A DNA stretch of 18,679 bases from CACPJA01 sp964629335 (GTDB lineage: Bacteria; Pseudomonadota; Gammaproteobacteria; Steroidobacterales; UBA11654): the NCBI GenBank assembly GCA_964629335.1, contig CAZVRH010000024.1:1-18679 (forward strand). The letters are read 5' to 3'. The notes beneath the pieces were generated by a model. The model had not been told where the DNA came from. It did no database searches and was given only the letters and a program-made list of their open reading frames with translations. A program made the translations under genes and the position numbers. Positions within the stretch are counted from its first letter, which is position 1. Every line of letters begins with the position of its first letter. Positions 1 to 6,867 of this stretch are shown here, one piece after another.

Positions 1-1099
1 TTTGATTTTCAAGGACTCTAGCTGCAGCTCTTAAGTCACTGATTCGACTATTAGTGCATGACCCAATAAAAGCTGCGTCAATAGGTTTGCCCCTAATAGC
101 TTCACCTTCATCAAGACCCATGTATTCTAAAGCTCTAAACATAGATTTCCTCTCGGTGTTATCACTCAATTGACTTGATAAGGGTATAGCTTTATTTAAT
201 GGAATCGCTTGGTGTGGGCTGGTGCCCCATGTGACATAAGGGTCTAGATTTGAGCAATCAATATTTATGGTTTTGTTAAACTTTGCATCTGCATCTGAAT
301 GAAGCCGCTTCCATTGCTCGATTGCTGTTAAAAAATCACTCCCTTTCGGAGAAAAACTCCTGTCTTTTAAATAAGAAAATGTCTTTTCATCAGGTGCTAT
401 TATGCTGGTTACAGCCCCAAACTCGACCGCCATATTGCACAAGGTAAGCCTTGATTCTATTCCAAGATTAGTGATTGTAGATCCGGCAAATTCAACGGCA
501 TGACCTTTGGCCCCATTAGACCCGAATTCTGATATTAAATGCAGAACAATATCTTTTGATGTGACCCCAGTCGGTAATTTACCATCAATATTTATCTGCA
601 TTAGTTGAGGTTTCTTTTTGATCAGGGTATTTGTTGCTAGGGCATGTTCACATTCTGTCGATCCAACCCCCCAAGCTAATGTTCCTATGGCACCCAGACT
701 GCATGTATGAGAGTCAGGGCAAATATAGGTTATTCCAGGTAAAGCAATACCTTGCTCAGGGGACACAACATGCACAATTCCTTGATCTGGATCATCAAGA
801 TCAAAGAAATTAATTTTTGATTTTTTGGCGGATTCTCTTAGCGATTTTATAAAATCAGAACCGTTTGGCATAAGTGTCACATCGTTTCTTCCGGGAAATG
901 TATCTACAATATGGTCAATTGTTGCAAACACTTGCTCGGGGTTACGGACAGGAATATTCTTTTCTTCTAAAGATTTGAGGGCAATACTTCCGGTTCTCTC
1001 ATGGAGAAAGATCCTATCGATATACAATAGTTCGTTTCCTCCACCTAAGTTGCTTATGGAATGCTGATTCCAAATCTTTTCAAATAGTGTTAGACCCAT
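1..1099 (-). CDS. leuC: 3-isopropylmalate dehydratase large subunit (LeuC family), 5' part, cut by the window edge
   Basis: Aconitase-superfamily [4Fe-4S] hydro-lyase. Canonical LeuC pairs with LeuD to isomerise 2- and 3-isopropylmalate in leucine synthesis. I translated the minus strand from the ATG at 1099-1097; 366 codons stay open to the left edge. Visible hallmarks are LLYIDR (about residue 24), FATIDH, QGIVHVVSPEQGIALPG, CPDSHTCSLGA, TLCNMAVEFGA, TWGTSPHQ and GSCTNSR. C348 in GSCTNSR is the first cluster cysteine; the other two expected ones lie beyond the window. The stretch after FATIDH (DTFPGRNDVTLMPNG) and several motif residues differ from the enterobacterial LeuC I know. It may therefore be a paralogue acting on a related 2-alkylmalate, but leucine synthesis is not excluded. 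A GAGAG sequence just upstream of the ATG is a modest ribosome site. It is divergent from an acyl-CoA racemase gene. Confidence 0.85.
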   Translation of the reverse strand, partial: MGLTLFEKIWNQHSISNLGGGNELLYIDRIFLHERTGSIALKSLEEKNIPVRNPEQVFATIDHIVDTFPGRNDVTLMPNGSDFIKSLRESAKKSKINFFDLDDPDQGIVHVVSPEQGIALPGITYICPDSHTCSLGAIGTLAWGVGSTECEHALATNTLIKKKPQLMQINIDGKLPTGVTSKDIVLHLISEFGSNGAKGHAVEFAGSTITNLGIESRLTLCNMAVEFGAVTSIIAPDEKTFSYLKDRSFSPKGSDFLTAIEQWKRLHSDADAKFNKTINIDCSNLDPYVTWGTSPHQAIPLNKAIPLSSQLSDNTERKSMFRALEYMGLDEGEAIRGKPIDAAFIGSCTNSRISDLRAAARVLENQ

Positions 1100-1225
1100 G
1101 ATCTCTCGATTAAAATGTATGGTCATTATAGGAAAATTTCAAAGCAACTTCATTTATTGCTTTCCAGTGTTTCTTTGAATTAGAGTCTTAGGTCATCAAA
1201 GAGGTGTAACATAGTTTTAAAAATT

Positions 1226-1231
1226 TATAAT
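1226..1231 (+). promoter_or_regulatory. Putative -10 box for the racemase-moaC-mobA cluster
   Basis: A perfect TATAAT lies 11 bases before the ATG at 1243, in the 143-base gap between two divergent genes. A start site 6-7 bases downstream would leave a leader of only about five bases. I see no good -35 hexamer at 16-18 bases and no Shine-Dalgarno sequence, so the box rests on the hexamer and its position alone. Confidence 0.4.
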
Positions 1232-1242
1232 AAAATAAAGAC

Positions 1243-2319
1243 ATGCTTGAAGGAATCCGAATAATCGAAATCGAAGGGTTGGGGCCAGGACCATTTGCTT
1301 CAATGATGTTAGCTGATTTAGGTGCAGACGTAATTGTTATCCATCGTAATTCTCAACCCATGCCCGGTATGCCTGAAAGAAATATCATCGACAGGGGTAA
1401 ACGCTCAATTGTTTTGGATCTAAAAAAAGAAGATGATTTAAACAATCTAAAAAAATTACTTCAAACTTCTGATGGCTTAATCGAAGGTTTTAGGCCAGGT
1501 GTCATGGAGCGCTTAGGTATTGGTCCAGAAGCGGTTCTAAAAGAAAATCCAAAATTCATTTACGGTCGCATGACTGGTTGGGGACAAGATGGACTTAAAT
1601 CCAAGCAGGCAGGACACGACTTAAATTATATAGGGTTATCTGGTGCTCTTTGGTACGCATCACCAGCAGGACAGGCTCCATTTACCCCACCAACATTGGT
1701 TGGTGATATAGGGGGAGGCGCTCTTTATTTAGTTGCAGGGATGTTGGCCGGTTTATTAAATGCACAAAAAACGGGAAAAGGTACTGTGGTGGATGCTGCA
1801 ATAATCGATGGTTCAGCGCATATGATGAATCTTTTGATGTCCACTCAAGCTGCAGGGCTTTTAAGCCCAACTCGTGGAGAAAGTTTTCTTGATGGGCCTC
1901 CTTGGAGCCGATGTTATCCTACCGCAGATAACAAGTGGATTTCTGTGCAGTGTCTTGAACCTAAATTCTATGCAGAATTTTTAGAAAAAATGGGACTTAC
2001 AGAGAACGAAGTTTTCGCATCACAGATGAATCAATCGGCTTGGTCTAGAATGAGAAAGGAACTCAAAAAAAGATTTTCTAAGCATCCTTTGGAATATTGG
2101 CAAGATCTTTTTGAGGGTTCGGATGCTTGTGTCGAACCTGTCTTTACACCGGAAGAGTCCAAACTGCATCCTCACATCGATGAGCGTGATATATGGGTAG
2201 AAATTAACGGCCAATTACAAGCTAGGTCAGCCCCTAGATTTGATAATTCGATTAACGAGATAAAAGAAAGCCCTCGACGAGGACAACATACTCGAGAAAT
2301 ATTAGATAGTATTTTGTAA
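1243..2319 (+). CDS. CaiB/BaiF CoA-transferase family protein, alpha-methylacyl-CoA racemase-like
   Basis: 358 aa, close to the ~360 aa usual for alpha-methylacyl-CoA racemases (AMACR/MCR). These interconvert R and S 2-methylacyl-CoAs so that branched acyl chains can enter beta-oxidation. The family N-terminus is clear (LEGIRIIEIEGLGPGPF, residues 2-18, then MLADLGADVI). The three residues used by racemases for proton transfer are all present: H125 in GHDLNY, D155 in VGDIGGG and E239 in CLEPKF. That favours racemase over class III CoA-transferase, where a single Asp is the key nucleophile. It leads a run of plus-strand genes, with moaC 21 bases downstream. MaoC-type hydratase and thioesterase genes in the same run support an acyl-CoA role. 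The actual substrate cannot be read from the sequence. Confidence 0.88.
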   Translation: MLEGIRIIEIEGLGPGPFASMMLADLGADVIVIHRNSQPMPGMPERNIIDRGKRSIVLDLKKEDDLNNLKKLLQTSDGLIEGFRPGVMERLGIGPEAVLKENPKFIYGRMTGWGQDGLKSKQAGHDLNYIGLSGALWYASPAGQAPFTPPTLVGDIGGGALYLVAGMLAGLLNAQKTGKGTVVDAAIIDGSAHMMNLLMSTQAAGLLSPTRGESFLDGPPWSRCYPTADNKWISVQCLEPKFYAEFLEKMGLTENEVFASQMNQSAWSRMRKELKKRFSKHPLEYWQDLFEGSDACVEPVFTPEESKLHPHIDERDIWVEINGQLQARSAPRFDNSINEIKESPRRGQHTREILDSIL

Positions 2320-2340
2320 GATTCTATTACTGGTACAGAC

Positions 2341-2805
2341 ATGTTAAATCACATTGATAAGAAAAATAGGCCAACGATGGTGGATATTTCATCTAAAAAA
2401 GCCACACCAAGGAAAGCCACTGCTAGCGCCAAGGTTTTATTTACTGATGCAATAAAAGAAAGATTTAAAGACGGTGATCTCCAGACAAAAAAAGGACCCG
2501 TTATAGAAACTGCTATTATTGCTGGCACTATGGCTGTTAAGAAAACTCATGAACTGATACCGTTTTGTCATCCCCTCAATATTAATGCTTGCAATATTTC
2601 AATCGAGCCAGACGATAATGAAGACCTGGTTATTATTTGTGAAGTGTCTGTTGAACAAAAAACTGGTGTTGAGATGGAGGCATTGACAGGAGTTAGTGTA
2701 GCAGCTCTCACCGTTTATGATATGTGTAAATCATTAAGCCATGAAATTGAAATAACTGATATTTCACTTGATAAAAAATCTGGCGGAAAAAGAGATATTG
2801 GTTAG
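2341..2805 (+). CDS. moaC: Cyclic pyranopterin monophosphate synthase MoaC
   Basis: 154 aa, normal for MoaC (E. coli ~161). MoaC converts 3',8-cyclo-7,8-dihydro-GTP, made by MoaA, into cyclic pyranopterin monophosphate, the first pterin intermediate of molybdenum cofactor. Signature segments are the N-terminal MVDISSKKAT (13-22), ELIPFCHPLN (71-80, with H77 near the active site) and KTGVEMEALTGVSVAALTVY (107-126), followed by DMCKS. D127 and K130 match the catalytic Asp/Lys pair of the E. coli enzyme. The C-terminal KSGGKRD is also typical. The chosen ATG gives the expected length; a second Met at residue 13 would cut conserved sequence. No clear Shine-Dalgarno. mobA follows after 17 bases. 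moaA, moaD and moaE are not in the window. Confidence 0.96.
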   Translation: MLNHIDKKNRPTMVDISSKKATPRKATASAKVLFTDAIKERFKDGDLQTKKGPVIETAIIAGTMAVKKTHELIPFCHPLNINACNISIEPDDNEDLVIICEVSVEQKTGVEMEALTGVSVAALTVYDMCKSLSHEIEITDISLDKKSGGKRDIG

Positions 2806-2822
2806 ATAAGATAGACAGTATC

Positions 2823-3401
2823 ATGAGCACATTAAATGGTCTGATCTTGACAGGCGGTCACAGCAAAAGAATGGGCCAAGACAAGGCTTTGATAGAGATT
2901 AATGGTCAAAGTTTGCTTGATCGGACTGCTGGCCTTCTAGGACTATCTATTGAGGAGGTCTATGTTTCTGTAAGATTGGATCAAGTCGATGAAAAGCATC
3001 GAGCAAAATACCCTTTAATCATAGATCAAAAGAATAGCTCAGGCCCGCTGGCAGGCATTTTATCAGCAGGCGACTTTGCACCACATAATGCATGGCTGGT
3101 GATTGCCTGCGATATGCCGTTTATAGATTCTCAATCAATTGAACAATTAATTAAATTCAGAAATCCAGAAAGAGTAGCGACAGTTTTTTCTTCTCCTGAT
3201 GGTTCTGGAATAGAGCCCTTATGTGCTATTTATGAACCACTGTTTTTTCATCAAATCTCTTCAGATCCAGGGTTAATAAAGAATTCAAGCCCTAGAGAAA
3301 CATTGTCAAGAATGGAAACAGAAATAATACAGTCCATGAATCCAGAAGCTTTATTTAATGCGAATTCTTCAGTTGATGAGCTAACTAGTGAATTTAGATA
3401 A
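2823..3401 (+). CDS. mobA: Molybdenum cofactor guanylyltransferase MobA
   Basis: 192 aa, normal for MobA (~190-200). It transfers GMP from GTP to molybdopterin, giving the guanine dinucleotide cofactor of DMSO-reductase-family enzymes. The nucleotide-binding loop LILTGGHSKRMGQDK (7-21) fits the family pattern GGxSxRMGxDK. GPLAGIL (74-80) and the metal-binding Asp of ACDMPF (D97) follow in the expected order. The C-terminal half is less conserved, with SGIEPLCAIYEP recognisable as the usual (Q/E)PLCA(L/I)Y-like segment. It sits 17 bases after moaC, so joint expression is likely. It is cytoplasmic with no membrane segment. A MobA function is better supported than MocA/CTP:molybdopterin use because of moaC and the short family-typical length, but the base specificity is inferred. 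Confidence 0.92.
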   Translation: MSTLNGLILTGGHSKRMGQDKALIEINGQSLLDRTAGLLGLSIEEVYVSVRLDQVDEKHRAKYPLIIDQKNSSGPLAGILSAGDFAPHNAWLVIACDMPFIDSQSIEQLIKFRNPERVATVFSSPDGSGIEPLCAIYEPLFFHQISSDPGLIKNSSPRETLSRMETEIIQSMNPEALFNANSSVDELTSEFR

Positions 3402-3475
3402 TGACAATCAGTTCTTGCATAATAAAGTCCATTTAGATAGTTTCACGATTAGATTAAAGATTTTGAGTAAAAAAT

Positions 3476-4072
3476 ATGAGTAAAAAAGCTGACAATCCAA
3501 CACAACAGGAGGCTGAAGCTGCCGTTAAAACTTTAATTAAGTGGGCGGGTGATGACCCGAACAGAGAAGGCATGATAGATACTCCTCAACGGGTTGCAAA
3601 AGCTTACCGGGATTGGTTTAGTGGGTACAGCGAAGATCCTAATGATTACCTCCATAGAACCTTTGAGGAAGTTGAAGACTACGATGAAATGGTCACTCTT
3701 AGAGGAATAGATTTTGAGTCACATTGCGAGCATCACATTGCACTGATCACTGGCAAAGCCTATGTCGCTTATTTACCCACCAACAAAGTCGTGGGTATTA
3801 GCAAACTGGCTCGTGTGGTTGATGTCTATGCTAGACGTTTTCAAGTTCAGGAAAAAATGACTGCTCAAATTGCAAATTCTATTGAAGAAGTATTAGAACC
3901 CAAAGGGGTTGGTGTGGTGATTGTTGCACGTCATGCCTGTATGACCACACGAGGGGTTCACAAAAGCAATGTTGATATGGTTACAAGCACAATGACAGGC
4001 AGCTTCAGAACCAATGATGCTACGCGGTCTGAATTCCTAAATACTATTGGCAATATTTCAGTTGATCATTAA
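3476..4072 (+). CDS. folE: GTP cyclohydrolase I (FolE)
   Basis: 198 aa. FolE converts GTP to 7,8-dihydroneopterin triphosphate plus formate, the first step of folate (and queuosine-type) synthesis; the active enzyme is a homodecamer in the cytoplasm. The zinc site is intact: C84 and H87 in SHCEHH, and C155 in ARHACMTTRG. H86 corresponds to the catalytic His next to the zinc ligand. Other signatures are DDPNREGMIDTPQRVAKAY (26-44), VVGISKLARVVDVYARRFQV (105-124) and QEKMT. The ATG at 3476 has only a weak upstream GAG. The 74-base gap after mobA is the largest within this plus-strand run, so a separate promoter is possible. Its stop codon is followed immediately by the next gene's ATG. Confidence 0.97.
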   Translation: MSKKADNPTQQEAEAAVKTLIKWAGDDPNREGMIDTPQRVAKAYRDWFSGYSEDPNDYLHRTFEEVEDYDEMVTLRGIDFESHCEHHIALITGKAYVAYLPTNKVVGISKLARVVDVYARRFQVQEKMTAQIANSIEEVLEPKGVGVVIVARHACMTTRGVHKSNVDMVTSTMTGSFRTNDATRSEFLNTIGNISVDH

Positions 4073-4534
4073 ATGACCTATACAATCTCATCTTATGAAG
4101 ATTTAAAGAACCTAGAGGGCCAAGAAATTGGTGTTTCAGATTGGTTTGATGTAAGTCAAGAACAGATCAATCAATTTGCCGATGCAACTCATGATCATCA
4201 ATGGATTCATGTTGATGAGGAGAGAGCCAGAACCGAAATGCCCGGAGCTAAAACCATAGCTCACGGATACCTTACCCTTTCAATGGTGCCTTCAATGACA
4301 GCTACTTTTATCCAGTTTTCAAATTTAGAGCGAGCCATTAATTATGGAGTCAATAAAGTCCGATTTATGAACATGGTTCAAGTCGAAAGCAGAATCAGAG
4401 CGAGAGCATTTATCACCAAAGTTAGACAGCGTTCTGGAGCTATCCAGGTGATAGGTCAAACAACAGTTGAAATTGAAGGCGAAGAAAAACCTGCTTGTGT
4501 TGCCGAAACAGTTTCTTTCTATTATCTAAAATAA
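4073..4534 (+). CDS. MaoC-family (R)-enoyl-CoA hydratase-like protein
   Basis: 153 aa, a single hot-dog domain, the usual size for stand-alone MaoC-type hydratases. These add water to trans-2-enoyl-CoA to give (R)-3-hydroxyacyl-CoA. The hydratase-2 motif is recognisable in FADATHDHQWIHVDEERA (35-52), with D41 and H46 as the likely catalytic pair. It continues with AKTIAHGYLTLSMVP, typical of NodN/MaoC proteins. NYGVNKVRFMNMVQVESRIR is the following conserved strand region. The ATG follows the folE stop without a spare base, so translation is probably coupled. The motif is looser than in PhaJ enzymes (QWIH in place of NPIH), which is common in the NodN-like branch. Chain-length preference is unknown. 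Confidence 0.88.
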   Translation: MTYTISSYEDLKNLEGQEIGVSDWFDVSQEQINQFADATHDHQWIHVDEERARTEMPGAKTIAHGYLTLSMVPSMTATFIQFSNLERAINYGVNKVRFMNMVQVESRIRARAFITKVRQRSGAIQVIGQTTVEIEGEEKPACVAETVSFYYLK

Positions 4535-4536
4535 TT

Positions 4537-5430
4537 ATGGCTAAACAGAATTCCCTTGATACGACCATTGAGCGGTTAGTTGAGCTCATGGATCTGGAGG
4601 TTATTGAGGAAAATATTTTTAGAGGGGAAAGCCAAGACATAGGCAGCCCACAAGTCTTTGGCGGCCAAGTGCTTGGGCAGGCATTAATGGCTGCCTCTAG
4701 AACTGTTGAAGATCGACTGGTCCATTCTTTGCATGCATATTTTTTAAGACGTGGTGATTTTGAAGCGCCAATTGTTTACGAAGTTGATCGTGCTAGAGAT
4801 GGCGGCAGTTTCTCTAATAGAAGAATTATAGCTGTGCAACACGGACAACAGATATTTAATATGACCGCTTCATTTCAAAAGCCCGAGAAAGGATTAGAGC
4901 ATCAATCGGAGATGCCTGAAGTAAAATCTCCAGACGAATTGGAAGATATAGTTGATCTTATTAAACCGGAATGGGTTGAACAACTTCCTGGACGGATCAA
5001 AAGGATGCTCACTCGAAAAAGACCTTTTGAGGTTAGACCCGTTGAAATGCCTCAATTTTTAACCAATAAAACCAGTGAACCTATTAAACACAGTTGGATC
5101 AGAGCGAATGGAGAAGTTCCTGATCATGATGAACTGCATCAAGCATTGTTAGCTTATGTTTCTGATTATGATTTGTTAACAACAGCTATTTTGCCTCACG
5201 GCACAAATTTAATGCAAAATCGTTTTCAAATGGCTAGCCTTGATCATGCCATGTGGTTTCATAAACCCATGCTGATTGACCAATGGATGCTTTTTGCATA
5301 TGAAAGCACACGATCCTCGGGTTCCAGAGGTTTTGCTAGAGCTGAGATTTTTTCTCAAGATGGAGTTCTTATTGCCTCCGCATCACAAGAAGGGTTAATG
5401 AGAATCAGACGTCAGTCAACGAAGACATAA
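4537..5430 (+). CDS. tesB: Acyl-CoA thioesterase II (TesB)
   Basis: 297 aa from the ATG at 4537 (E. coli TesB 286). A longer open frame begins at 4495 inside the previous gene, but its extra residues (MCCRNSFFLLSKII) do not look like the family, whose N-terminus is near LVELMDLEVIEENIFRG. It hydrolyses acyl-CoA to free fatty acid and CoA; it is a cytoplasmic double hot-dog enzyme. First domain: QVFGGQVLGQALMAA (39-53), VHSLHAYFLRRGD. Second domain: YVSDYDLL (D210), MASLDHAMWFHKP (S234), ASASQEG (Q284). These align with the D204-T228-Q278 site of E. coli TesB, with Ser for Thr, a conservative change. It starts 2 bases after the hydratase gene, and its 3' end overlaps the opposing gene by 26 bases. 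Confidence 0.94.
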   Translation: MAKQNSLDTTIERLVELMDLEVIEENIFRGESQDIGSPQVFGGQVLGQALMAASRTVEDRLVHSLHAYFLRRGDFEAPIVYEVDRARDGGSFSNRRIIAVQHGQQIFNMTASFQKPEKGLEHQSEMPEVKSPDELEDIVDLIKPEWVEQLPGRIKRMLTRKRPFEVRPVEMPQFLTNKTSEPIKHSWIRANGEVPDHDELHQALLAYVSDYDLLTTAILPHGTNLMQNRFQMASLDHAMWFHKPMLIDQWMLFAYESTRSSGSRGFARAEIFSQDGVLIASASQEGLMRIRRQSTKT

Positions 5431-5923
5431 ATCGTTTACCGTTTTGAACATAATGTTCAGAAGACATTTTTATCATTAAGATTTCTTGCTCTGTTAGCTC
5501 CCGAATTAGCTTAGCGGGAGACCCCATGATCAATGAATTTTTAGGAAAATCTTTTCCTTCCGTGATTAAAGAGTTGGCCCCAACAATTGAGTTTTCTCGA
5601 ATGATTGCATGATTTAATATGGTACTGTTTATCCCTATTAAACTGTTCTTAGAGATCGTGCATCCATGCAACATCACTTTATGTCCTACTGTGACTCCTT
5701 CACCTATATTCAGCGGGGCTCCCAGGTCAGTATGAAGTATTGACCCATCTTGCACATTGCTTTTTTCCCCAATAATAATAGGATCATTATCCCCTCTGAT
5801 GACCACATTGAACCAAATGCTTGCTTCTTCACCTAGTACAACATCCCCAATAACTGTGGCATTTGGAGCAATAAAGTTGGTTTCATTAAAGACAGGTTTT
5901 AATGTGTCGATTTGGTAAATCAT
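5405..5923 (-). CDS. Gamma-carbonic anhydrase-like hexapeptide-repeat protein (YrdA family)
   Basis: 172 aa, typical of the YrdA/PaaY/gamma-CA group. The protein is a left-handed beta-helix made of hexapeptide repeats, visible as repeating (I/V/L)-G-x-x-x-x units from about residue 18 to 125 (ATVIGDVVLGEEASIWFN; NVQDGSILHTD; VTVGHKVMLHG). The three metal-binding histidines of gamma-carbonic anhydrases are conserved: H64, H81 and H86. A trimer with metal between subunits is expected. The C-terminal MGSPAKLIRELTEQE is the family's usual end helix. Whether it hydrates CO2 or acts on another substrate is unresolved for many members. Its ATG overlaps the gpmA stop by one base (TAATG), so the two genes are almost certainly co-translated. 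Confidence 0.9.
   Translation of the reverse strand: MIYQIDTLKPVFNETNFIAPNATVIGDVVLGEEASIWFNVVIRGDNDPIIIGEKSNVQDGSILHTDLGAPLNIGEGVTVGHKVMLHGCTISKNSLIGINSTILNHAIIRENSIVGANSLITEGKDFPKNSLIMGSPAKLIRELTEQEILMIKMSSEHYVQNGKRFMSSLTDV
5442..5471 (+). terminator. Possible terminator of the tesB transcript, inside the opposing gene's 3' end
   Basis: TGAACATAATGTTCA (5445-5459) is a perfect 7+1+7 palindrome. In RNA the outer bases extend it to an 8-bp stem (one G-U) with a five-base loop. A run of five T occurs four bases after the stem, on the plus-strand side only. It lies 11 bases after the tesB stop. The stem is AT-rich and the T run is displaced, so the call is tentative. Confidence 0.35.
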
Positions 5924-6669
5924 TATTTTTTTATGCTCCCTTGTTGAGCAACCATCTCAGTGGCTTTTTTAATTGTTTCTTCATCCCCAAGGAAAGATTT
6001 TGAGGTGGGCTTAAGATTTTCATTGAACTCATAGAGCAACGGTATTCCTGTTGGAATATTTAGATTTACAATGTCTTCATCACTAATATGATCAATGATT
6101 TTTACCAGAGATCTTAGGCTGTTGCCATGAGCTACAACTAGGACATCTTTGTTTCCTAAAAGATCAGGCAATATATGCTCCTGCCAAAAGGGCTTAACTC
6201 TGGCAAGAGTGTCTTTAAGGCTTTCCGAGCCTGGTAATTCATCGATCCCATCATATTTTGAATCAAACCTAGGGTGTGAAGTATCATTATCAGGCATTGC
6301 CGGGGGTTCGATATCATAGCTTCTTCTCCAAATCTTTACCTGTTCTTCACCGTACTCTTTAGCAACTTCAGACTTATATAAACCCTGAAGCGCTCCATAA
6401 TGTCTTTCATTTAATTTCCAGGACTTAATGACAGGTATCCATGTTAAATTAATTTCTTCAAGAATTATGGACAGAGTTTTAGTTGCTCGCTTTAGAAGAG
6501 AACTATAGGCAATATCAAATGCTAAGTGATTTTCTTTAATTTGATTACCTGCTTCTAGGGCTTCATTTTCTCCTTTTTTTGTAAGATCAACATCCACCCA
6601 GCCAGTGAATCTATTTTCAAGATTCCATTCGCTTTGCCCATGTCTGCAAAGAACAAGTTTCCCAGCCAC
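5923..6669 (-). CDS. gpmA: 2,3-bisphosphoglycerate-dependent phosphoglycerate mutase (GpmA)
   Basis: 248 aa with a GTG start at 6669-6667, close to E. coli GpmA (250). It interconverts 3- and 2-phosphoglycerate in glycolysis and gluconeogenesis through a phosphohistidine. Key residues: H10 in LCRHGQSEWN (phosphorylated His), R61 in LLKRA, E88 in LNERHYGALQG, and H181 in VVAHGNSLR (second catalytic His). FTGWVDVDLTKKG (21-33) and the C-terminal IPTGIPLLYEF are also typical of the cofactor-dependent class. The GTG is supported by a strong AGGAGA ribosome site 6 bases upstream and by the MAGKLVLCRHG alignment. It leads a two-gene minus-strand unit with the gamma-CA-like gene. Confidence 0.96.
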   Translation of the reverse strand: MAGKLVLCRHGQSEWNLENRFTGWVDVDLTKKGENEALEAGNQIKENHLAFDIAYSSLLKRATKTLSIILEEINLTWIPVIKSWKLNERHYGALQGLYKSEVAKEYGEEQVKIWRRSYDIEPPAMPDNDTSHPRFDSKYDGIDELPGSESLKDTLARVKPFWQEHILPDLLGNKDVLVVAHGNSLRSLVKIIDHISDEDIVNLNIPTGIPLLYEFNENLKPTSKSFLGDEETIKKATEMVAQQGSIKK

Positions 6670-6675
6670 TTAGAC

Positions 6676-6681
6676 TCTCCT
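6676..6681 (-). promoter_or_regulatory. Strong ribosome binding site of gpmA
   Basis: AGGAGA on the minus strand, 6 bases before the GTG start codon. It decides the GTG start and is one of only two strong Shine-Dalgarno sequences noticed in the window. Confidence 0.7.
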
Positions 6682-6698
6682 GTTGAAAGATTTATAGG

Positions 6699-6711
6699 AT
6701 TATAAATTATA
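6699..6711 (-). promoter_or_regulatory. Putative -10 region of gpmA (two TATAAT hexamers)
   Basis: On the minus strand two perfect TATAAT hexamers lie at 6711-6706 and 6704-6699, separated by one base, about 30-40 bases before the GTG start. Neither has a convincing -35 hexamer at the right distance. The call rests on the hexamers and on their place in the non-coding gap. Confidence 0.4.
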
Positions 6712-6760
6712 TGGGTTTGGTATGTAATTAATCTTTAATTTCTAACTATTAGATAAAGGA

Positions 6761-6823
6761 ATGACTAAAAATGGAAGAGTAGTTCGTAGTAAAATTATGT
6801 ATGGTCTTAAACAGTTTGAGTAA
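6761..6823 (+). CDS. Possible 20-residue peptide ORF (uncertain)
   Basis: In the 198-base gap between gpmA and the ParB-like gene there is an ATG-initiated frame of 20 codons ending in TAA: MTKNGRVVRSKIMYGLKQFE. It is basic (six K/R against one E) with no hydrophobic segment. AAAGGA lies directly against the ATG, too close for a normal ribosome site. I do not recognise the peptide. It could be a chance frame or part of the untranslated leader of the next gene, whose ATG is 44 bases further on. The rest of this gap holds promoter-like AT-rich sequence and nothing else I can name. Confidence 0.15.
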   Translation: MTKNGRVVRSKIMYGLKQFE

Positions 6824-6855
6824 AATATAAAAAAAGCTTATTCGTTTTCAATTTT

Positions 6856-6861
6856 AAGGAG
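6856..6861 (+). promoter_or_regulatory. Strong ribosome binding site of the ParB-like gene
   Basis: AAGGAG, 6 bases before the ATG at 6868. It is a near-perfect Shine-Dalgarno sequence in a window where most genes lack one, and it fixes the start at the Met that gives a complete signal peptide. Confidence 0.7.
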
Positions 6862-6867
6862 ACTGAA

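Noticed and set aside
631..1067. Two plus-strand open frames opposite the left-edge gene
   Set aside because: They lie antisense to a continuous LeuC reading frame with clear family motifs, and their translations look like no protein.
1100..1242. Riboswitch or T-box-like leader in the leuC/racemase gap
   Set aside because: I found no strong stem series or conserved leader motifs; the gap is AT-rich promoter-like sequence only.
4495..4536. Longer N-terminus for TesB
   Set aside because: The extra 14 residues overlap the MaoC-type gene, do not resemble TesB, and the ATG at 4537 gives the family length.
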